A stretch of DNA of 9,706 nt from DATKSS01 sp049582065 (lineage in GTDB: Bacteria; Chloroflexota; Dormibacteria; Dormibacterales; Dormibacteraceae): assembly GCA_049582065.1 (NCBI GenBank), contig JBAUTF010000004.1, forward strand, positions 1 to 9,706. Direction: 5' to 3'. The translations under genes and the position numbers were made by a program. This document shows, one piece after another, positions 6,151 to 9,706 of the stretch (its first letter is position 1; every line of letters starts with the position of its first letter). The notes under the pieces are model-generated. The model searched no databases and was not told the origin of the DNA. It worked only from the letters and a program-made list of their open reading frames with translations.

Positions 6151-6510
6151 ATGTCGACAGCTTTCAAGCGCTGGCAGGATTGGGCCGTCGTCGCGATCGG
6201 GGTCGTAGTTTTCGCGACTCCATTCGTGTTCGGTGAGACCTCGAGCAGCAGCGCCGCTTACAGCGCCTACATCATGGGCGGGCTCGTGGCGGTGGTCGGG
6301 CTGGTCTCCGCGTTCCTGGCGAACTCGTCGAAGATCGTGGAAGGGATCGTGACCGGACTGGGCGTGATCCTCTTCTTCACCCCCTGGCTGTTCGGATTCA
6401 CAGCTGTGACAGCGACCTCGTGGGTCAGCTGGATCGCGGGCGTGCTGGTGGTCGGCGTGAGCGGGATCGCGTTTCTCGCTGAGAAGCCGCAGCGGACGGT
6501 CACCAACTGA
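6151..6510 (+). CDS. Small SPW-repeat-type four-helix membrane protein
   Basis: 119-residue hydrophobic protein with four predicted helices at about 9-28, 38-56, 63-83 and 92-110. It contains two related halves: TPFVFG at 23-28 ending helix 1 and TPWLFG at 77-82 ending helix 3, 54 residues apart, matching the internal repeat of the SPW family (named for Ser-Pro-Trp; here Thr-Pro-Phe/Trp). The N-terminus STAFKRWQDW is also typical, with a Trp-rich amphipathic lead-in. Such proteins are common in actinobacteria, proteobacteria and relatives, sit in the cytoplasmic membrane, and have no established function. The start at ATG 6151 is set by GGAGGTGA at 6138-6145; an extension to GTG 6124 would add only nine poorly conserved-looking residues. 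The gene is monocistronic, ending at a strong hairpin terminator 14 bases after the stop. Confidence 0.8.
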   Translation: MSTAFKRWQDWAVVAIGVVVFATPFVFGETSSSSAAYSAYIMGGLVAVVGLVSAFLANSSKIVEGIVTGLGVILFFTPWLFGFTAVTATSWVSWIAGVLVVGVSGIAFLAEKPQRTVTN

Positions 6511-6523
6511 CAGGCCATCTCCA

Positions 6524-6556
6524 GGAGGCGGGACTACCGCGTCCCGCCTCCCGGTT
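6524..6556 (+). terminator. Intrinsic terminator after the SPW gene
   Basis: GGAGGCGGGAC (6524-6534) and GTCCCGCCTCC (6541-6551) form a perfect 11-bp GC-rich stem with a 6-base loop (TACCGC), 14 bases after the stop codon. It is followed by CGGTTTGCC, a short T run. It separates the SPW gene from the amidohydrolase gene. Confidence 0.75.
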
Positions 6557-6608
6557 TGCCTGCGCCGGGCCGCATCGCCTCGGTCGCCCACCTGCGCCCG
6601 AGAACATC

Positions 6609-6614
6609 TAACAT
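6609..6614 (+). promoter_or_regulatory. -10 element of a probably leaderless amidohydrolase transcript
   Basis: TAACAT ends 6 bases before the GTG at 6621. There is no Shine-Dalgarno between them, and a terminator just upstream means the gene needs its own promoter. A good -35 is not evident. Confidence 0.5.
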
Positions 6615-6620
6615 CGCAGC

Positions 6621-7856
6621 GTGATCCGGGCTGTCCACGCCGATGGCCTCCTCGATCCAGCCTCCGGCGAGACCACGCGCGATGCCGTGGTCGTGATCCA
6701 GGACGGTAAGGTGACGGTCGCAGGCCCGCGGTCCGCCACCCATGTTCCGCGCGACGCGGAGACGGTCGATGCCTCCGGCCTGACGGTGCTGCCCGGCCTC
6801 ATCGACTGCCATGTGCACCTCACCAACCTCGGCGAGGGCCTCGACTTCGCCCGCGAGCTGACGACCCCCCCGACTCTAGAGCTCATGCGGGCGGTCCGCG
6901 CCGCGCGGCGCACGCTCGACGCCGGCTTCACCACCGTGCGCGACGCGTCCGGAACGCCCGCCGGCGTTCGGATGGCCATCGACGCGGGCTACTTCCCCGG
7001 CCCGCGAATGTTCGTCACGGTCAGCGCCCTGAGCCAGACCGGCGGCCACACCGATTCCCATTTCATGTGCGGCGCGGACCTCGACATCCCGCTCCCGGAC
7101 CGGCCGCACAACGTCGTCGACGGCGTCGAGGCGATGCGCCTGCGCGTGCGCGAGGTGATTCGTGCGGGGGCCGACTGGATCAAGCTCTGCACGTCGGGCG
7201 GCGTCCTTTCGCCCGGTGACCAGCCCCACCACTCGGCGCTGACGCTGGACGAGATCAAGGCGGCCGTGCAGGAGGCCGCGACTCAGGGGCGAAAGGTCAT
7301 GGCCCACGCGCAGGCCAATGCCGGGATCAAGAACGCCTTGAAGGGAGGCGTGGCGACCATCGAGCACGGCATCTGGCTGGACGGCGACGCGATCGAGATG
7401 ATGCTCGACGGGGGCAACGCGCTGATCCCGACGCTGGTCGCGCCGAAATGGGTGGTCCGGCACGCCGAGGCGGGCAAGATGCCCTCGTATGCGGCGGACA
7501 AGGCCCGTGCCGTCATCGCCGACCACACCGCGAGCATCCGCCAGGCGGTCGAGGCGGGGGTCAAGATCGCGTTCGGCACCGATACCGGGGTCGGGCCGCA
7601 CGGAAGCAACGGTGAAGAGTTTCTGCTGATGAACGAGCTGGGCATGGAACCGCTGGCCTGCATCCGCGCCGCGACCACGCTCGCGGCGGAAACGATCGGG
7701 ATGCGCGGGGTCGGCACGCTCGCGCCGGGCTCGTGGGGCGACCTGATCGCGGTGGCGGGCGATCCGCTTTCGGACCTGGGGCTCCTGGCCCGTGCGGAAA
7801 ACATCCGCCTGGTGGTGAAAGGCGGCGAGGTGGTCAAAGCCCCGGCAACCGCCTGA
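6621..7856 (+). CDS. Metal-dependent amidohydrolase (imidazolonepropionase/Xaa-dipeptidase-like)
   Basis: 411-residue amidohydrolase-superfamily enzyme with the binuclear metal site of subtype I: DCHVHL (H64, H66), the bridging lysine K188 in WIKLCTSGGVLSP, H229 in MAHAQANAG, H249 in TIEHGIWLDG, and the catalytic D321 in FGTDTGVG. The N-terminal about 57 and C-terminal about 55 residues (ending in GDLIAVAGDPLSDL and LVVKGGEVV) form the usual small beta-sandwich. The SQTGGHTDSHF and SGGVLSP blocks match the group often named imidazolonepropionase-like, whose characterised members (for example Caulobacter Cc2672) cleave C-terminal residues from dipeptides or N-acyl amino acids, and also include prolidases. 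No signal peptide is visible, so a cytosolic dipeptide or acyl-amino-acid hydrolase is likely; substrate is not readable. It starts at GTG 6621, preceded by TAACAT at 6 bases. No histidine-degradation genes are adjacent, arguing against true HutI. Confidence 0.9.
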   Translation: MIRAVHADGLLDPASGETTRDAVVVIQDGKVTVAGPRSATHVPRDAETVDASGLTVLPGLIDCHVHLTNLGEGLDFARELTTPPTLELMRAVRAARRTLDAGFTTVRDASGTPAGVRMAIDAGYFPGPRMFVTVSALSQTGGHTDSHFMCGADLDIPLPDRPHNVVDGVEAMRLRVREVIRAGADWIKLCTSGGVLSPGDQPHHSALTLDEIKAAVQEAATQGRKVMAHAQANAGIKNALKGGVATIEHGIWLDGDAIEMMLDGGNALIPTLVAPKWVVRHAEAGKMPSYAADKARAVIADHTASIRQAVEAGVKIAFGTDTGVGPHGSNGEEFLLMNELGMEPLACIRAATTLAAETIGMRGVGTLAPGSWGDLIAVAGDPLSDLGLLARAENIRLVVKGGEVVKAPATA

Positions 7857-8067
7857 AGGAGCCGCGAATCTGCCGGCAATGGTTCTGACCCCGGTGCCGC
7901 CGGATGATTCTTCGACGCGATTCAGCCGGATCCGCCAATTCGGGCTGGAGGCAGGCGGAATCAACGTGCAGCCGGTTCAGGCGAGCCAATCCAACACCTC
8001 GAACGCACCCTGTTGAGCAGAGGTCGTGCCCCGAAGATCCTGGCTACTCGGACAGGGTTTGCGCTGC
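7857..8067. other. Convergent intergenic region, no supported gene
   Basis: The 211 bases between the amidohydrolase and heme/Mo genes hold only short open frames, such as a 45-residue + strand frame from ATG 7880 with no ribosome site. A weak inverted repeat CGGCA/TGCCG (7874-7878, 7895-7899) has a 16-base loop. No convincing terminator, tRNA or repeat was identified. Confidence 0.4.
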
Positions 8068-9087
8068 TTACTGAAGTGGGAAAGGTGACTGCCACCAATG
8101 CGGCACGTCGTCAACCTCGATCGCCACGACCCACTTGACCCACCAGAACCCGCGCCGGTTCGCGGCGACCAGGCGGAGCGGAAAACCGTGACCGGCGTCC
8201 AGCTGCATGCCGCCAAAGCGAGTCGCCAGGACGAGTGAGCCCGCCTCGTCGACAGGAAAGCGCCGGTCATAGCCGGTGCGCGAGACGACGCGGATGCTCA
8301 TGCCGCCCTTCGTTTCGACGAGGCGATCGAGGCGCGCACCGGCCCACTCCTGCGTCGAGTAGAAGCCGCCGGTGCAATCGAGGGTGGCCGTGACGCGATC
8401 GTCGAACGCCGCCAGCTGATCGTAGGACCAGGTCTGGCTGCCGGCCCGCAACCGCCACGTGGCGGCCTCGATCTGCGGGATCGAATCGAACATCCACGAG
8501 CTGACAGGCATGAGGGCCGGCTGAAAGGACCCGGCTTCGTAGGACCCCGTGAAACGCCGCGACGCGCCGGGCAGCGTCGCCGCCCTCACGACTCCCTCGC
8601 TCGCGACGTAAGCGGTGGCCGCCACCCCGACAGCCATTCCGCCACGCATGAACGCGCGCCGCGAGAAGTCTGCCGGCCGCACGCGGATGGGCCTCGCCGC
8701 GATGTGCCAGATGGCAAGCGGCACCGCGGCGATGGCCGCGCCGACGTGGAGCTCCATCGCCGTAAACGGCCCCCATGTCACCAGTGCGCCGGTCGAATGT
8801 GCGAGGCCGGCGAGCAGGGAAACGAGCACCAGGGCGGCCAGGGCGATCGAGGCCCAGCGTCCGGGTCGAGGACGTTGCAAGCCGTGCCGCGCGATCATCG
8901 ACTTCCAAGGAAGCAGGAGCAGGATCGCGAACCCGCTCGTGGCATGCACAACGAGTGACCATCGCGCTGGCGCCGTGGCGTAAGCGAAGGCCAGCCACCC
9001 GGTCAGAAAAGCGCCCGCGAGGAGAGCGATCAGCCCGAGGTTGGTTCGGGCGCCCAGCCTGGTCGGCGCATCGCGCCGTGCCGCCAT
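8068..9087 (-). CDS. Membrane heme/molybdopterin fusion: b-type cytochrome-like N-terminus plus sulfite-oxidase-like domain
   Basis: 339-residue fusion. Residues about 13-132 hold four membrane helices (about 13-37, 43-65, 79-97, 108-130) with histidines H48, H97, H114 and H128, suggesting heme b ligation as in cytochrome b561/DUF4405-like domains. A twin-arginine motif FSRRAFMRGG (141-150) precedes a fifth hydrophobic segment (150-165). After it comes a sulfite-oxidase/YedY-like molybdopterin domain: TLDCTGGFYSTQEWAGARLD has C238 in the position of the Mo-ligand cysteine, and GHGFPLRLVAANRRGFWWVKW (299-319) is the conserved C-terminal block. The layout implies four Sec-inserted helices and Tat export of the cofactor domain, as described for Streptomyces coelicolor Sco3746. 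It probably passes electrons between the quinone pool and an extracytoplasmic substrate. The preferred ATG at 9087 has TAGTCT 7 bases upstream; the longer frame starts at TTG 9093. Confidence 0.85.
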   Translation of the reverse strand: MAARRDAPTRLGARTNLGLIALLAGAFLTGWLAFAYATAPARWSLVVHATSGFAILLLLPWKSMIARHGLQRPRPGRWASIALAALVLVSLLAGLAHSTGALVTWGPFTAMELHVGAAIAAVPLAIWHIAARPIRVRPADFSRRAFMRGGMAVGVAATAYVASEGVVRAATLPGASRRFTGSYEAGSFQPALMPVSSWMFDSIPQIEAATWRLRAGSQTWSYDQLAAFDDRVTATLDCTGGFYSTQEWAGARLDRLVETKGGMSIRVVSRTGYDRRFPVDEAGSLVLATRFGGMQLDAGHGFPLRLVAANRRGFWWVKWVVAIEVDDVPHWWQSPFPLQ

Positions 9088-9094
9088 GACCAAG

Positions 9095-9100
9095 AGACTA
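9095..9100 (-). promoter_or_regulatory. -10 element of a probably leaderless heme/Mo-protein transcript
   Basis: TAGTCT on the - strand lies 7 bases before the ATG at 9087, with no Shine-Dalgarno near it. It supports the ATG over the TTG at 9093, which would lie between the -10 and the predicted transcription start. The gene sits below a terminator, so its own promoter is expected. Confidence 0.5.
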
Positions 9101-9146
9101 GCGCGGGCCTGGAGGAAATCAGGCAGCGATCCTTATGTGCCCCGGT

Positions 9147-9187
9147 AAAAGGGGGTTCGCCGACAGCAGGTGCGCCATCGGCGAACC
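9147..9187 (-). terminator. Intrinsic terminator after the phasin-like gene
   Basis: On the - strand a perfect 10-bp stem, GGTTCGCCGA paired with TCGGCGAACC (+ strand arms 9154-9163 and 9178-9187), has a 14-base loop and is followed by CCCTTTT. It begins 22 bases after the stop codon of the gene at 9209-9655 and isolates that gene from the heme/Mo gene downstream. A run of eight G (9190-9197, + strand) lies between the stop and the hairpin. Confidence 0.75.
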
Positions 9188-9208
9188 GTGGGGGGGGTAG
9201 GAGCTGTG

Positions 9209-9655
9209 TTAAGCGGCGCGCTTCGCCGTCTTGTGCGCCGCGACGTGCTTACGCGTGGTACGGCGTGCGTGCGCAGCTTTGGTGGTGGCCCGGCTCTTCG
9301 GCGCGTGGCGCGCCAGCGGCGGCGTCACAGCCTCGACCAGCCCGTGGAGCAGCTTGCGCTGGGTTTCGACCACGCGCTCCGCGAGGTCGTACGCGGCAGA
9401 GACCGCGCTGGCGGCTGACCGCCGTGGGTTGGCGCCCTTGCGGCCCTTGGGCGTGACTCCTTCTAGAAGCGGGACCAGCGCCTCGCGCTGCGACCTCAAC
9501 GTCTTGGCTGCGAAGGCGAGGGCATGGTCCACCATGTCGGCGGGCGAAGGCACACTCTCCACCACATTCGTCGCGGCTGCGATGAAGGTCGCCTCCTCTT
9601 TCGCGATCTCAGACCAGGTGTTCGTAATTCGACGCTTTGGGGTTCTGTTTGCCAT
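9209..9655 (-). CDS. Small phasin-like protein with internal duplication and histone H1-like basic tail
   Basis: 148 residues; no family assigned with certainty. The N-terminus is basic (MANRTPKRR), followed by a helical segment (13-35). Two related helical units follow 43 residues apart, 41-73 and 84-116; each carries the pattern QRxxLxxLxExVTP (56-69 and 99-112), with about 11 identities in 29 aligned positions. Residues 113-148 contain no Asp or Glu and are rich in Ala, Lys, Arg, His and Thr (for example ARRTTRKHVAAHKTAKRAA), like the DNA-binding tails of PhaF-type phasins or histone H1-like proteins. No signal peptide or membrane helix is seen. A role on storage granules, in nucleoid binding, or both is possible but unproven; no polyhydroxyalkanoate gene is in the window. 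The start is firm: AAGGAG lies 8 bases before the ATG. It is a single gene ending at a strong terminator. Confidence 0.75.
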   Translation of the reverse strand: MANRTPKRRITNTWSEIAKEEATFIAAATNVVESVPSPADMVDHALAFAAKTLRSQREALVPLLEGVTPKGRKGANPRRSAASAVSAAYDLAERVVETQRKLLHGLVEAVTPPLARHAPKSRATTKAAHARRTTRKHVAAHKTAKRAA

Positions 9656-9663
9656 TGGAATTT

Positions 9664-9669
9664 CTCCTT
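9664..9669 (-). promoter_or_regulatory. Shine-Dalgarno of the phasin-like gene
   Basis: AAGGAG on the - strand lies 8 bases before the ATG at 9655. The remaining bases to the window edge (9670-9706) are its leader; the promoter is probably outside or at the edge. Confidence 0.7.
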
Positions 9670-9706
9670 GCCAATCTCTTTCGCGGCCGTTGTTGGACCA
9701 CGATCA

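Noticed and set aside
6876..7964. Long - strand open frame opposite the amidohydrolase
   Set aside because: Antisense of a gene with a complete metal-binding site; the product is Arg/His/Gly-rich with no domain, the usual signature of a GC-rich antisense frame.
7935..8060. Possible tRNA (GGTTCAGG and GTTCGAG strings resembling a T loop)
   Set aside because: The flanking bases cannot form the 5-bp T stem or an acceptor stem on either strand.
9190..9197. Run of eight G as a possible phase-variable tract or G-quadruplex
   Set aside because: It lies outside coding sequence, between a stop codon and a terminator, and is a single run, so neither phase variation nor a quadruplex of four tracts is supported.

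Overview
The window is GC-rich throughout (roughly two thirds G+C, strong G/C bias at third codon positions). It reads as ordinary bacterial chromosome from a soil-type, high-GC lineage such as Actinomycetota, Chloroflexota or Candidatus Dormibacterota; no marker gene settles which. I see no tRNA, rRNA, CRISPR array, insertion sequence or phage gene.

Layout. At the left edge is the 3' end of an unidentified + strand gene, convergent with a TetR-family repressor on the - strand. The repressor diverges from a CPBP-family membrane protease, and a 49-base intergenic region between them holds overlapping promoters inside an inverted repeat that is a good operator candidate. Downstream on the + strand come an AlkZ/YcaQ-type winged-helix DNA glycosylase and an acetamidase/formamidase-family protein. 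A convergent - strand pair follows: a BcrA-like ABC ATPase and its membrane permease, translationally coupled. A gene-free leader of about 330 bases precedes a small four-helix SPW-type membrane protein that ends at a strong hairpin terminator, and then a metal-dependent amidohydrolase on the + strand. The right end is on the - strand: a membrane heme/molybdopterin (sulfite-oxidase-like) fusion protein, and upstream of it, separated by a clear terminator, a small phasin-like protein with an internal duplication and a histone H1-like basic tail.

The strongest window-wide signal is in gene starts. Five genes lack a convincing Shine-Dalgarno sequence but have a TANNNT -10 element exactly 6 or 7 bases before a start codon (TetR, formamidase-like, ABC ATPase, amidohydrolase, heme/Mo protein). 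This is the signature of leaderless mRNAs, and it selects starts inside the longest ORFs for the ATPase and the heme/Mo protein. Three other genes (CPBP, SPW, phasin-like) have strong Shine-Dalgarno sites, so both initiation modes appear to coexist.

Functionally the window is mixed: a possible stress or toxin-protection set (TetR/CPBP, DNA glycosylase, BcrA-like exporter), small-molecule hydrolases (formamidase-like, amidohydrolase) and a redox enzyme. I found no clear evidence of a wholly new multi-gene system. The items most worth a second look are the leaderless pattern, the TetR/CPBP operator, the QxQ-type glycosylase, the Sec/Tat hybrid heme/Mo protein and the duplicated phasin/H1-like protein.
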